A stretch of DNA of 64,000 bases from Serripes groenlandicus (GCA_031761405.1 JASEVX010000001.1:201362356-201426355); one strand, 5' to 3'; positions 1 through 10,857 are shown, numbered from the stretch's first letter. The notes: generated by a model not told the origin, from the letters alone. Translations and numbers: made by a program.

Positions 1-980
1 TAATAAATGACACATCTAAAATGAAATAAATATTCCGATTTTTTAATGTTTGCAGTGTTTTTTATTTCACTCGCATTTAAGTTTTTTGTCTTATTTACGA
101 AGACAAAAGTGGTCCCTTCAAGACGTGAACCAACACCCCCTAATGCAGACTCTTATGTGTCATCATTGAGGTCAATTTCGGATTCTCCTTTTAATAGCAA
201 TTTTAACTTACTAAATGTTGTTTTCATGTTCAAAGAGATGTCTTGATTTGTGTAGAATTCATTTAATAATGTTAATCCATGAATATCTAAAGTAGGAACT
301 GTTTCTAAGCTAAATATAGACCCTATTCTGTTGTGTAGTTTCGTGACCTTTAACATCGATTTTCGCGCATGCGCATTTCGATATGAAAAAGCGAGTGATA
401 TTATTTTATTTTAGACAAGTACAAGACGAATGTTTGACGCAAAGCGTCAAAGAGAAGCCGCAATATTTCGTTGTACATGTAGAAATAAGAAAAAAAGAAC
501 ATTTTTAAATCCACAAACAATAGAACAATTTAAACTGTAGACGGTAATGCTGATATATTTCTCATTTTGAAGACTTTTGTTTTCTTCAAATTACCTCCCT
601 TTAAAGCAATACCAGGATATTTACCTTGTGATTCGAATAAGATTGACAAACATTGAAATTATATGAATGAATACTATTATTTAAATAAGTAACAACAGCA
701 AAATTAAATTTAAGCAAGATAAATGTGTACACATTTCGTTAATTTTTTATAGATACCCTAATGTATATGTATGTATATAAAATTTATAAGCAAATGTTTT
801 CATTACTATGCTCGCCAAATAGTTAATTCTGCACGGCGAGGGTAAATAAAAACAAATAATAATAATAACTACGTTCCTAATGTTTGAATAGACTAAGGAA
901 AGTCAAGAATACATAAATAAATCAATGCAGTCTTTTCCGGCGACATTGATGCCTTGCATCAACTTTCTCTTGTACCAACA
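1..980 (-). repeat. dispersed repeat, copy A (partial, runs off window)
   Basis: Read on the minus strand, the two ends of this segment match 26065-27680 in the same order: the block at 880-975 (with CAATGTCGCCGG on the reverse strand) and the block at 1-340. The 1-340 block holds a short reading frame (153-356, minus) resembling 27361-27500; both encode LDIH, LTL, NEF, TNQDI and TFSKL words. Differences between the copies are mostly amino-acid changing, so I see no sign of protein constraint. The middle parts do not obviously align. Type of element unknown. Confidence 0.6.
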
Positions 981-982
981 TT

Positions 983-1161
983 TATAGAGCTTTTCTGTGT
1001 GTTTGCCTAGATGTTTTCAAAGTCGTCTGCTGCTGATTTATTGTAATTTGGGAAAGGGTTAAAAGTTCTACTTTTATTTATTAAGATTTTCCATATTTTT
1101 GTCAATAGCAGGTCAATGTCATCTGCTGCGCGAATTTGCTGTATGTGGGAAAGGGTTAAAT
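983..1161 (-). mobile_element. two successive type 2 MITE right halves
   Basis: Two blocks (983-1062 and 1075-1161) each contain the minus-oriented right arm with GTCTGCTGC and end in TGGGAAAGGGTTAA. Left arms are missing. Confidence 0.7.
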
Positions 1162-1271
1162 AAGTGAAGATCACTCCAACTAGTGTCTGTATACACAGTC
1201 TCTGGGGAATCAGGTTATGACTGTAAAGTAACTAAACAATAAGTCATCATAATACCCTTCTTGATATTCAA

Positions 1272-1741
1272 TTAACCTTGTCCTTATATAGGCGCTTTCA
1301 GAAAACTCTAGGAATCCGCTGTGGTCGAGTGGTGAGCGTCGGGGATTTCGAAACCGGGTGTCCCGGGTTCGATCCCCAGTCGCAGCACTACGGTCATGAT
1401 GGAGTGCCCTTGGGCAAGGCACATTTTCTAGCCTAGTACTGGTTTGTTTACCCAGGGATCATGAATAATTAAATTTAATTGCGCGCAAAATGACCTTAGC
1501 TGTCGATGCGCCATAAAACAATATACATTCATTCATTCAGAAAACTCTGCAGCAGACAGCTTTTTGAAAACAGTGACAAAAAAAATTTGCTCAAAACGAG
1601 CAATTTCTCCTTTTGCCACAATGTTTTCCACTTTTTAAGTCATAGGTTATCCATTCAATCATAGAGATTTTCTATTTTTTGACAAAATATGTTCAAAGTC
1701 GTCTGCTGCAGAATTGTTGTATGAGGGAAAGAAAGGGTTAA
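1272..1741 (-). mobile_element. type 1 TTAA MITE carrying a SINE
   Basis: TTAA at both ends (1272-1275, 1738-1741), minus orientation, with the subterminal inverted pair and central GCTCAAAACGAGC hairpin intact. The left arm is split by a SINE at 1310-1535. The right end has an extra GAAA in AGGGAAAGAAAGGG. Confidence 0.9.
1310..1535 (+). mobile_element. tRNA-derived SINE, type A, with target-site duplication
   Basis: The head shows a pol III A box (TGGTCGAGTGG) and B box (GGTTCGATCC) at 1320-1375, followed by a SINE body (TAGCCTAGTACTGGTTTG) and an ATTC-repeat tail. A 13-bp target-site duplication TTCAGAAAACTCT flanks it (1297-1309, 1536-1548), so it is a clean LINE-mobilised insertion into a type 1 MITE. 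Related copies: 20026-20142 and 53015-53265. Confidence 0.9.
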
Positions 1742-1810
1742 CCTTATAAAACATGTTTTAGTGTCGTCTGCTTGGAAAACAATCAATCAGAGCACATAAT
1801 AGTGGTAAGA

Positions 1811-2285
1811 TTGATTGTTTGGTGCTCTCTGCCGCTTTCAACAATGTTTCAGTTATTGGTCTGTGAGTTACCGGAGTACTTCAGGTTCATTTATCCTGAC
1901 ACCTGAGCCAGTCAATCACAATCCTGAGCACCATGGAGGGCAGCCATTACTTAACCCTTTCCCTCATACGACAATTCTGCAGCAGACGACATTGAGCATA
2001 TTTTGTCAAAAAAAAGAAAATCTCCATAATTGAATGGATAATCTATGACTAAAAGTGGAAAACATTGTGGCAAAAGGAGAAATTGCTTGTTTTGAGCAAT
2101 TTCTTCTTTTGTCACTACGTTTTTTTTTAAAAAAGCTGTCTGCTGCAGGCGTCAGAAAGCATCTGTATGAGGGAAAGGGTTAACCATCTTTAAAGTCTAT
2201 GGTATGACTCGTCTGGGGATCAAACCCCGCGACCTCTCGGACCCGAGGCGGATTGCTCTACCGCTACACCATCAACAAGGTTAGT
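1811..2285 (-). mobile_element. tRNA-derived SINE, type B, split by a MITE
   Basis: Starts with the tail motif TTGATTGTTTGGTG and CGCTTTCAACAAT and ends at the tRNA-like head (about 2215-2275), whose reverse complement gives the B box. Compare the uninterrupted copy at 25310-25575. A type 1 MITE (1951-2183) sits inside it between GCCATTAC and CCATCTTTAAAG. Confidence 0.85.
1951..2183 (+). mobile_element. type 1 TTAA MITE inside a SINE
   Basis: 233 bp, full length, TTAA at both ends, central hairpin GCTTGTTTTGAGC. Its host SINE is otherwise continuous, which marks this as a true insertion and defines the 4-bp TTAA duplication. Confidence 0.93.
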
Positions 2286-2412
2286 GGTTACACATTGAAA
2301 AATATTGGAAGTATTATTTGAATACTGAGTTTTGTGCAATTTCTTCGCAATGTTACCTGCTGTAAGCATCATGGAATAAATTGTTAAAACACAACTTATA
2401 AAAAAAAACTTA

Positions 2413-2633
2413 TGAAACCCTTTCCTACATACAGCAAATCTGCAGCAGACAACTTTGAAAATGTCTACTCAAAAATATGGAAAAATCTCTATAATTGTAG
2501 GTATTATTACTGAAAAAAGTTGAAAACATTCTGGCAAAAGGAGAATTTGCTTGTTTTGAGCAATTTCTCCTTTTGTCACTATGTTTTCAAAAGTCGTCTG
2601 CTGCAGATGCATCGGTAGGTAGGAAAGGGTTAA
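2413..2633 (+). mobile_element. type 2 TTAA MITE
   Basis: Near-complete copy (left TGAA, right TTAA). The left spacer ends in ATTATTACTGAAAAAAG, which is the uninterrupted version of the site used by Helentron-like insertions at 40050 and 50086. Confidence 0.88.
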
Positions 2634-2713
2634 GTCTCCGTAATATAGGGCTTCATGGCGTCAAATATTAGCATCTAAGAATGCGAAATACGGTCCCCTT
2701 ATCTATATCTCTT

Positions 2714-2930
2714 ATGAACCCTTTTCCACAATATTACAACACATCCGCAACAGAAGACTTTGAAAACATCCAGGCAAAAAGATGGAGACTCACTAATAAA
2801 TATATTTATATTATTTAAAAGAGTTGAAAGCATAATGTTGTGAAAGGAAAAATTGTTCACCATGAGCAATTCCTCCTTTTGCCGAAATATTATCATAGCT
2901 AACCTGCTGCAGATACGTAAAAAAGGTTAA
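2714..2930 (+). mobile_element. type 2 TTAA MITE, degenerate
   Basis: Left TGAACCCTTTTCC, central GTTCACCATGAGC hairpin, right end decayed to AAAAAAGGTTAA. Shares its right TTAA with the next copy. Confidence 0.75.
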
Positions 2931-3094
2931 CCTCTTTCTGACGCCTCTACAGCAGATGACTTTTGAAAACATAGTGACAAAAGGAGAATTTGCTCAAAAC
3001 AAGCAATTTCTCCTTTTGCCACAATGTTTTCAACTTAATCTAGATAATTTCAAAGTTGTCTGCTGCAGATTTGTTATATGTGGGAAAAGGTTAA
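2927..3094 (-). mobile_element. type 2 TTAA MITE, shortened
   Basis: Minus-oriented copy with central GCTCAAAACAAGC and an internal deletion in the spacer. It shares TTAA on both sides with its neighbours, forming a three-element array. Confidence 0.85.
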
Positions 3095-3319
3095 CCCTTT
3101 CCCTCACACTACAATTCTGCAGCAGACGACTTTGAACGTATTTTGTCAAAACATAGAAAATCTCAATAATTGAGTGGATAACCTATGACAAAAAGTGGAA
3201 AACATTGTGGAAAAAGGAGAAATTGCACGTTTTGTGCAATTTCTTCTTTTGTCACTATGTTTTCAAAAAGCCCTCTGCTGCAGAGGTGTCAGAAGCGTCT
3301 ATATGAGTGAAAGGGTTAA
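3091..3319 (+). mobile_element. type 1 TTAA MITE
   Basis: 229 bp, full length; central hairpin GCACGTTTTGTGC; third member of the TTAA-sharing array 2714-3319. Confidence 0.93.
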
Positions 3320-3579
3320 GTGTCTAATTTCAATAAATTAGCCCGGTCAGAGGTCAAGTGCTGACAAAGTGGAACAACAAAAAGCAATAAAAGCCAAATT
3401 TATGAGTCTTAATATGTTTTTGAAATGTCATAATCGGAAATAGGGGCAATTGAAAACAAACAATTAAATTGAAACTGATAAGAAAAACAAATAATCACCC
3501 ACTATACTTTCATAAATCAGCGCTAATTTCTGTCATGAGTCATGACACAAGCACATCTCAATGCTTATAGTCTGTAAAT

Positions 3580-3728
3580 CCCCCCCCCCCCCCCCCCCCC
3601 CCCCCGCAACCCTGGGCTCAAAGGAAGAAAACACTACTATCATGATTAAAGTCTTTGGTATGACGGTCTACAAGTGATCAAACTCTTGTCTTCAGATGCT
3701 CTTAACCACTACACCACTGAGGCAGTTT
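3580..3728 (-). mobile_element. SINE type B remnant with poly-C tract
   Basis: A 26-base C run (3580-3605) is followed by the SINE body GCAACCCTGGGCTCAAAGG and the tRNA-like head, ending at CACTACACCACTGAGGCAGT. The tail half is absent. Confidence 0.7.
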
Positions 3729-3783
3729 GTCATTTTAACATATGAGTTAAAAAATGTAACATCAGAAAAATAGGTATTCGATT

Positions 3784-4012
3784 TTAACCCTTTCCCTCAT
3801 ATAGACACTTTCTGATGCCTCTGCAGCAGACGGCTTTTTGAAAACAATAGTGACAAAAGAAGAAATTGCTCAAAATGTGCAATTTCTCCATTTGCCACAG
3901 TGTTTTCAACTTTTTGTCATAGGTTATCCATTCAATTATAGAGATTTTCCATTTATTGACAAAATATGTTCAGTCGTCTGCTGCAGAATTGTCATATGAG
4001 GGAAAGAGTTAA
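3784..4012 (-). mobile_element. type 1 TTAA MITE
   Basis: 229 bp, TTAA at both ends, minus orientation; central hairpin GCTCAAAATGTGC is mismatched. A decayed hairpin-like stretch (4020-4075) follows. Confidence 0.92.
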
Positions 4013-4462
4013 AAGTGTTCAAAACGTTGTGAGACTAAATGAGCAACTTCTCCTTACCCAACAATGTTTTCAAATGTTAAAACCGCGACGGTGTCAACTT
4101 TGAGTTTGTTTGATATGTATCTACCATTGTGCATGAATCCATGGGGAAATGCAACAGTCATCATCGGTCTGTTTGCTTTGAATTACATTTATGAGGGGGG
4201 CATGTTCCAAGATATCACCAGGATAAGAAAGTGTGGGGGCAATTCTATGACAAATATGGAGGCTTTTTTTTGTCTAGTCTGGCAGACGACTATTTAAGGG
4301 TGGGTAACAGACAAAAAGCTGTACTTGAAAGTACGTAAAATTTCAATCAGAAACCATAAATCTATAAAAACTATTCCCGTATCTTTTCTATATTTATTAC
4401 TTATAAATTTGAGGGCTTTTTTCTATAGATTGTTTGAACTTTCTAGATGTAGTTTTAAAAAA

Positions 4463-5675
4463 ACAAGAGCTGTCGTAGGACAGCTTGCTTGACTATTTCA
4501 CCGCTTATTAACCCTTGCCCTCATACAACAATTCTGCAGCAGACGTCTTTGAACATATTTTGTCAAAACATAGAAAATCTCCATAATTGAATGGATAACC
4601 TATGACTAAAAGTGGAAAACATTGTGGCAAAAGGAGAAATTGCACGTTTTGTGCAATTTCTTCTTTTGTCACTATGTTTTCAAAAAGCCGTCTGCTGCAG
4701 AGGCATCAAAAAGCGTTTATATGAGGGAAAGGGTTAAATTTACTGAGATAATGGACTCTAATGAAGTTGCATGCAAAACTTTAACCAGAATTTTTAAGTC
4801 CAAAAAGGGCCATAACTTGCATAAAATGCAGGATAGAGTTATTTAACTTGAAAATCAACATAGGTGTGATAGTTGGGAAGGGTTGTATAAAGTTTCAAAG
4901 CGATGCATCAAGTAAATACTAGGATATCAACTCTTAATGTAGTTGCATGCAGAACTTTAACAACATTTCTAGTTAAAAAGAGGGCCATAAATTGCAAAAT
5001 ATACTGGATAGAGTTATCATACTGGTGTGATGGTTGGAAAGGGTTATATAAAGTTTCAATGCAATGCATCAAGTAGTTACTAAGAGATGGCCTCTTAATG
5101 TAGTTGCACGCAAAACTTTAACCAGAATTTCTAAGTTAAAAAAAGGGCCATAACTTGCATAAAATGCAGGATAGAGTTATCTAACTTGATAATCTACACA
5201 GGTGTGACAAATGGGTAGGGTTGTAGAAAGTTTCATGGGTAGGGTTGTAGAAAGTTTCAATGAAATGCATCAAGTCAATACTGAGATAACTGAGCATAAA
5301 ATGCAGGATAGAGTTGTTTAACTTGATGATCTACACAGGCGTGATAGTTCGGTAGGGTTGTATAAATGTTCAATGCAATGCATCAAGTAAATACTGAGAT
5401 ATGGACTCTTAATTAAGTTGCACGCAAAACTTTAACCAGAATTTCTAAGTAAAAAAGGGCCATAACTTGCTTAAAATACTGGAGAGAGTTATCTAACTTG
5501 ATAATCTACATAGGTCTGATAGTTTGATAGGGTTGTAGAAAGTTTCAATGCAATACATGTAGTATTTAAGTACTTGCATGCAAAACCTTAACCAAGGTGT
5601 GACGTGGACAACGACGCCGACATCAGGGTGAGTAGACTATAGCTCTCATATTCTTCGAATAGTCAAGCTAAAAAT
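4463..5675 (+). mobile_element. Helentron-like element with minisatellite core
   Basis: Begins AACAAG followed by a perfect hairpin AGCTGTC/GACAGCT (4468-4485, 4-nt loop). GCTTGACTATT near the start is inverted at the end as AATAGTCAAGC. The core (about 4765-5600) is about five tandem units of roughly 155-176 bp containing AACTTTAACCAGAATTTCT and AAGGGCCATAACTTGC. Terminal structure plus ~160-bp core repeats match the non-autonomous Helentron-associated 'pearl' type known in bivalves. A type 1 MITE is inserted near the 5' end. No coding capacity. Confidence 0.75.
4508..4737 (+). mobile_element. type 1 TTAA MITE
   Basis: 230 bp, TTAA both ends, central GCACGTTTTGTGC. Inserted in the 5' region of the Helentron-like element. 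Confidence 0.94.
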
Positions 5676-6475
5676 GGTTTGTGAGCAAAGGCGTTGCATT
5701 CAAAACTTTAAACAAATTTTCCAAGTCTCAAAAGGAGCATAACTCAGTCAAAATATTATGTAAAGTTATGGGACTTGTCGATCAAGGTCAAATGATGTAG
5801 TCCAATGAGTGTGTGAAGTTTCAAAGCAAGAGCATCTATGGTTTATAGTAAGGGGCTCGTAAGATAACATAGGGTTTTATTTTTGCTTTGATAGTAGGAT
5901 CGGGGCTCTCAATATATTTATCATTGTTAGGCAATTGTGATTTTGATATGACATGTATATGTGTTAATTGCATAAAAAAAATGCAGATGTGCATAATTAT
6001 GTATGTCAAATTCTAGTATATCGATAGACCACCATACTGTGTGTACAGTATTTTGCGTTCAACTCCATTATCATTCAATATATGGACATAACAAAGAGCT
6101 ATTGTAAAGTGTTCAAGTTAGACTTTTGGGATCGGTAAATCCATGTCCAAATATAATCTGCAATTAGCCCCTTGCTATGAGCATTTTCAGTTCTTTGATT
6201 GAGAAAAGGCATTGCATACTACACTTTAAACAATTAATTAAAGTCCACAAAGGGGCATTATTCAGTCAAAATCTTATGTAGAATTATGGGATTTGTCCAG
6301 CAAGATCATATGATGATGTCCAATAAGTGTGTGAAAATTCAAAGCAATAGCATCTATGAATTTTTGAGTAAAGGCCTTGCATGCAAAACTTTAACCAAAG
6401 CTGAAAGGCCGACACCGACACAAAAGCGACTGCAATTAATAGCCCTCCATATTCTTCGATTAGTCAAGCTAAAAA
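5676..6475 (+). mobile_element. second Helentron-like segment
   Basis: Contains diverged core units with GGGGCATTATTCAGTCAAAA and AAGGAGCATAACTCAGTC phrases. It ends with TATTCTTCGATTAGTCAAGC (6450-6469), the same terminus seen at about 5651-5669. 5' start not resolved. Confidence 0.55.
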
Positions 6476-6737
6476 GAGTTAAAAATAGTGCACCCTAAAT
6501 GGGGGATATAGAAAGACAACTCTCTGGATTGATGGAATCAAAGTGCTTACAAGTAATCAAAGTACTATTGGTAGTATGTCATTTTCTCTTCTTCTTGAAC
6601 CAAAATCAAACTTTTTACAGAATCTAAGAAAAAAGAAAACTATCCTACAGAATATAGCGGAAATGAATAGAAATATTGCCAGCATGGAGAAAACTAATCA
6701 GTCCGTGCATTTCAAAATGAGGAATATCAATATAGCT

Positions 6738-6951
6738 TTAACCCTTTCCCACATATAGGTAGTTTGTCACATGCCACTGTAGCAGATGACTTTTGAAAAT
6801 TTGTGATTAAAGGAGTATACAAGCAATTTTGCCGCAATGTTTTCAACTTTTTTCATTAATTATACCTTCATTTATAGAGATTTTCCATGTGTTTGCCTAG
6901 ATGTTTTCAAAGTCGTCTGCTGTAGATTTGTTGTATGTGGGAAAGGTTTAA
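6738..6951 (-). mobile_element. type 2 TTAA MITE
   Basis: Minus-oriented; TTAA both ends; central hairpin mostly deleted (GTATACAAGCAATTTTGCC). Confidence 0.85.
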
Positions 6952-7074
6952 TAGCACAATGTGAAAGATTCCATCGGACAATTATGTTCATCATGATGAA
7001 ATGCATTGACAATCATACTCCACAGACATATATATCACAGCTCAAGTTATACCAAGGAAATAAATTTAAGTTTC

Positions 7075-7302
7075 TTAATCTTTTTCCCTATACAACAAAT
7101 CTGCAGCAGACGACCTTAAATACATCTCAGATAATATATAAAAATTATGTCAAAATGGAATTAATATTATTCAATAGTCTTGAAAACTTTGTGCAAAAGA
7201 CGCATGTGCTCATCATGAGCAAACTTTCTCATTGTCACACTATTTTCTAAAGCCGTCTGCTGCAGGTGCACCAAAATGGGTCTGCATGTGGGAAAGGATT
7301 TA
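7075..7302 (+). mobile_element. type 2 TTAA MITE
   Basis: Left TTAATCTTTTTCCC, central GCTCATCATGAGC, right end GTGGGAAAGGATTTA. Spacer diverged. Confidence 0.8.
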
Positions 7303-7386
7303 TTCTACATGGCAACCTATTATAGTCGTCTAACTGTGATGTAAGAATAAGTATCCACAACATAGCATAATTATTATCATAATTTA

Positions 7387-7620
7387 TCAACCCTTTCTCA
7401 CATATAGACCTTTTTTGACGTCTCTGTTGCAGACGACTTTTGAAAACACTTTGACAAAAGGAGAAATTGCTCGAAACGAGGAATTTCTCCTAAAAATTTG
7501 CCACATTGTTTCATTTTGTTTATTAATTGTACCTTTATTCATAGAGATTTCCCATGATTTTGCCAGTATGTAATATCAAAGTTGTCTGCTGAAGATTTGA
7601 TGTATGTGGGAAAGGGTTAA
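7387..7620 (-). mobile_element. type 2 TTAA MITE
   Basis: Left TCAACCCTTTCTC, central GCTCGAAACGAGG, right TTAA at 7617-7620. Confidence 0.85.
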
Positions 7621-7663
7621 GAGAGATGTACAATATTGAGCTGGTAACATACAGTAATGCTTT

Positions 7664-7890
7664 TTAACCCTTTCCTACTTGCAAAAGCATTTTTATGCAT
7701 TTTTATACCTCTGCAGCTGACATCTTTTGAAAACATTTTGGCAAAAGGCGAATTTTTTTTTTATTTACAATTACCTCATTTGCTACAATGATTTCAACTC
7801 ATATCGAATCCATAAAATTTAATTTTATTCACAGAGATTTTCAATGTGTTTACCTAAATGTTTTCCAAAGTCGTCTGCAACACGGCCATA
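7664..7890 (-). mobile_element. type 2 TTAA MITE, right end lost
   Basis: Intact left TTAACCCTTTCC and degenerate centre; after AAAGTCGTCTGC the terminal inverted repeat is replaced by unrelated sequence. Confidence 0.7.
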
Positions 7891-8099
7891 ATTCAAACTA
7901 ATATCATGAAGAATTGCCGCTCCCAATTTGATCTGGCAGACGGAGTTTTTAATTCTGCATAAACAACTTGTTGCTCCTGGAAGACTTTTGTCGTGATTTA
8001 ATAGATGATATAATAATGAGACTATATTGAATTTCTTTCTTTTGTTTCACACATATTAATTGTTGATTTGTTGATATGTGAAAATGCACAGCTCCATTA

Positions 8100-8315
8100 T
8101 TAAACCTTTCCCACATATGACAATTCTGCAGTAGACAACTTTGAAAAATATTTAAGCATAAATTTGGCAAGTGGAGAAATTGTGAGCAATTTTTCCATTT
8201 GCCAAAATAGTTCAAAAGTCGTCCTTAGGGAATAATTAAAGGGTCCGCATATTCTTGTACTAATTATTTACCTGATATTCTATTTCAGAGTCAGTCTGCA
8301 TGTGGGAGAGGATAA
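8100..8315 (+). mobile_element. type 2 TTAA MITE with internal insertion
   Basis: Left TTAAACCTTTCCC and right GTGGGAGAGGATAA are recognisable. About 70 bp of unrelated sequence replaces the distal right arm after AAAGTCGTCC. A smaller MITE-like fragment lies at about 8400-8490. Confidence 0.65.
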
Positions 8316-8552
8316 CTAGATGATATAATAATGAGAAAACATTTTATATTAAATTTCTACTTCTGTTTCTTGTCAATTTTTAGGATTCTCCAATAACAAA
8401 CTTGCAGACACATTCTAAGCAGACGACTTTGGAAATCAAAGTGGCAAATGGAACGATTTCTCCTTCTGCCACAATATTTTCAATGCTTTTCTTGAACTTT
8501 CAGCCATTTAACGTTTCGAGAACAGTTCCTGAATTGTTCTTGAACTGATTTG

Positions 8553-8586
8553 GAACTGTTCTTGAACTATAATTCAAGAACAGTTC
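8553..8586. repeat. short perfect inverted repeat
   Basis: GAACTGTTCTTGAA and its exact complement flank a 6-nt loop (CTATAA). Several shorter GAACAGTTC/GAACTGTTC words surround it (8518-8605). Confidence 0.8.
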
Positions 8587-8639
8587 ATGGATATTTCTGG
8601 AATAGTTCTAGAAATTTTTGCAGGGGTTGGTCTGTTCAT

Positions 8640-9640
8640 TGAGGAGGTAAGTTTTTTAAGAAAATGTGAACAGACTGACGGACAGGCGACGCCTATGCTC
8701 TTCTGGCATGTTTCTGTGGTCGCTCTATTGTGTTCAAAAGCTGTATTATAGCAATTTTAACAATTTCAAGGGCTATAATCCAGTCATGCATGGGCACATC
8801 TGGCTGGTTTTCGAAAGGAACCAAGCTTTCATCAATATTTAACTACTAACTGAGTTTGGTGAAGGCCAGATAGTAAATGGAGGCTCTATTGTGTTCACAA
8901 GCTGTATTATAGTAGTTTTGAAAATTTCAAGGGCCATAATCCAGTCATGCATGGGCGAATCAGGCTGGTTTTCGAAAGGAACCAAGCTCTCATCAATATT
9001 TAACTACTTTCTAAGTTTGGTGAAGGTCAGATAAGAAATGGAAGGTCTATTGTGTTCAAAAGCTGTATTATAGCAATTTCAACAATTTCAAGGGCCATAA
9101 TACAGTCATGCATAGGCAGATCTGGCTGGTTTATGATAGGAACGAGCTCTCATCAATATTTAACTATTATCTAAGTTTGGTGAAGATCGGATAGTAAATG
9201 GAGGCTCTATTGTGTTCACAAGCTGTATTAGAGCAATTTTGACAATTTCAAGGGCCATAATCCAGTCATGCAAGAGCACATCTGGCTGGTTTTTAGAGGG
9301 AACCGAGCTCTCATCAATATTTAACTACTATATAAGTTTGGTGAAGATCGGATAGTAAATGGAGCCTCTGTTGTGTTCACAAGCTCTATTATAGCAATTT
9401 TGACAATTTCAAGGGCCATAATCCAGTCTTGCATTGGCAGATCTGGCTGGTTTGCAAAAGGAACCTAGCTCTCATGGATATCTAACTACTGTATAAGTTT
9501 GATTGAGATACAAACAAAACTGAAGACTTTATCGCGTTCACAAGCAATTGTTTACGGACTCACGCACGGACACACGCGCGGACGCACACGCACAATGGAC
9601 ACTTGCCATCACATTTTTGGCCAGTAGAGCTAAAAATTAT
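8640..9640 (+). mobile_element. Helentron-like element with ~161-bp tandem core
   Basis: About five tandem units with starts near 8723, 8884, 9045, 9205 and 9366 (period 160-161). Each contains TGTGTTCACAAGCTGTATTA, TCAAGGGCCATAATCCAGTC and ATCAATATTTAACTACTAT. The 3' part has a GGACNCACG tract and ends GGCCAGTAGAGCTAAAA, the same end as 34824-35790. The 5' terminal hairpin seen at 34830 is missing here, so this copy is 5' truncated. Confidence 0.75.
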
Positions 9641-9864
9641 GTAAAAGTCAAGAAAACAACTAAAACTATTTTCTCTCAACAGAGAAAATGGTAAGGTTCC
9701 CTTTGTGAATGCTTTCAAATTGAACATCTAAATACTCATTAGCATTTGTATGAGAAATGAAGTGGCAGGGAATTACGCAAAAATATGCATATAGAAGATT
9801 TAAAATGTTGCGCTTCAGTGCAGCAATATACATAAGGAGACTCATTTAGTATGGAGTATTGGTT

Positions 9865-10071
9865 TTAACCCTTCAACACCTGTAGACACCTGTAGACGCA
9901 CTTTGATGCATTAGCAGCAGACGACTTTTGAAAACATTGTGGCAAAATATTGAGCAATTTCTACTTTAGCCTCAATGTTTTCTACTCTATTCTGAATGAT
10001 TAAACTATTAGTTTTAGAGATATATTCCTCCTTTTGTCAAAATGATTTCAAAGTCGTCTGCTGCAGGTTAA
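9865..10071 (-). mobile_element. type 2 TTAA MITE, right TIR missing
   Basis: Starts TTAACCCTTCAACACC with a small CACCTGTAGA duplication. It ends abruptly at CTGCAGG, where the next copy's TTAA begins. Confidence 0.75.
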
Positions 10072-10496
10072 CTATCCCACATACAACAAATCTGTACCTG
10101 ATGACTTTGAAAACATCTAAGCAAAAATCTTGAAAATCTCTATAAATGAAAGTGTAAGTAATTTAAGAAGCAGTTGAAACCATTGTGTCAAAAGGAGAAA
10201 TTTCTCAATTGATGATAATTTTTTTTTTTTGCCTCAATGTTTTTTAATCCTTTCCCACCTGCAGACGCATTTTGACGCAATAGCTGCAAGCGACTTTTTA
10301 AAACATTGTGGCCAAAGATGAAATTGCTCATGATGAGCAATTTCTCCTTTGGACACCATGTTTTCAACTTTATTTAACAATGAAGCTATCTTTTATCTCC
10401 GGAGGTTTTTGTAACCATGTTTTCAAAGGTGTCTGCTGCGGATTTGTTTTATGTGGGAAAGTGCTGCAGATGTGTCTTCACGCGGGGAAGGGTTAG
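10068..10496 (+). mobile_element. type 2 MITE split by another type 2 MITE
   Basis: Left part 10068-10247 starts TTAACTATCCCACATACAAC and stops at a TTAA within the hairpin arm. The missing right end (TGCTGCAGATGTGTC...GGGTTAG) resumes at 10462. Confidence 0.75.
10244..10461 (-). mobile_element. type 2 MITE nested in a MITE
   Basis: Starts TTAATCCTTTCCCACC, has central GCTCATGATGAGC and ends ATGTGGGAAAG, then reads directly into the host MITE's right arm. The final GGTTAA is lost. Confidence 0.75.
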
Positions 10497-10592
10497 GTAA
10501 GGAGAATTTGGCTTGCTGTCATGCATGTACAAAGCCATCCAATCGGAATTTAATCAACTCCTCATTCATACACATATCAACATTGATGTCTT

Positions 10593-10822
10593 TTAACCCT
10601 TTGCCTCATGCGGCAATTCTGCAGCAGACGACTTTGAACGTATTTTGTCAAAAAATAGAAAATCTCCATAATTGAATGGATAACCTATGACAAAAAGTGG
10701 TAAACATTGTGGCAAAAGGAGAAATTGCACGTTTTGTGCAATTTCTTCTTTTGTCACTATGTTTCCAAAAAGCCGTCTGCTGCAGAGGCGTCAGAAAGCG
10801 TCTATATGAGGAAAAGGGTTAA
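10593..10822 (+). mobile_element. type 1 TTAA MITE
   Basis: 230 bp, TTAA both ends, central GCACGTTTTGTGC. Confidence 0.94.
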
Positions 10823-10857
10823 CTCTATACCCAATTACAGACAGCATTTGATGTCTT

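Noticed and set aside
1312..1382. tRNA gene candidates (A and B boxes), also at 22520-22593, 25495-25575, 29374-29450, 59195-59270
   Set aside because: Each is continuous with a repeated SINE body and tail and several have target duplications. Cloverleaf stems are degenerate, so they are SINE heads and not tRNA genes.
4064..4297. 77-codon frame between MITE and Helentron-like element
   Set aside because: No splice signals and no recognisable protein features. It starts within a decayed MITE hairpin.
6543..6758. Coiled-coil-like frame (NLRKKKTILQNIAEMNRNI) as an exon
   Set aside because: An acceptor-like TTTTTACAG precedes it, but there is no usable donor and the frame ends in a MITE. Lys/Asn/Ile-rich composition is expected from AT-rich DNA.
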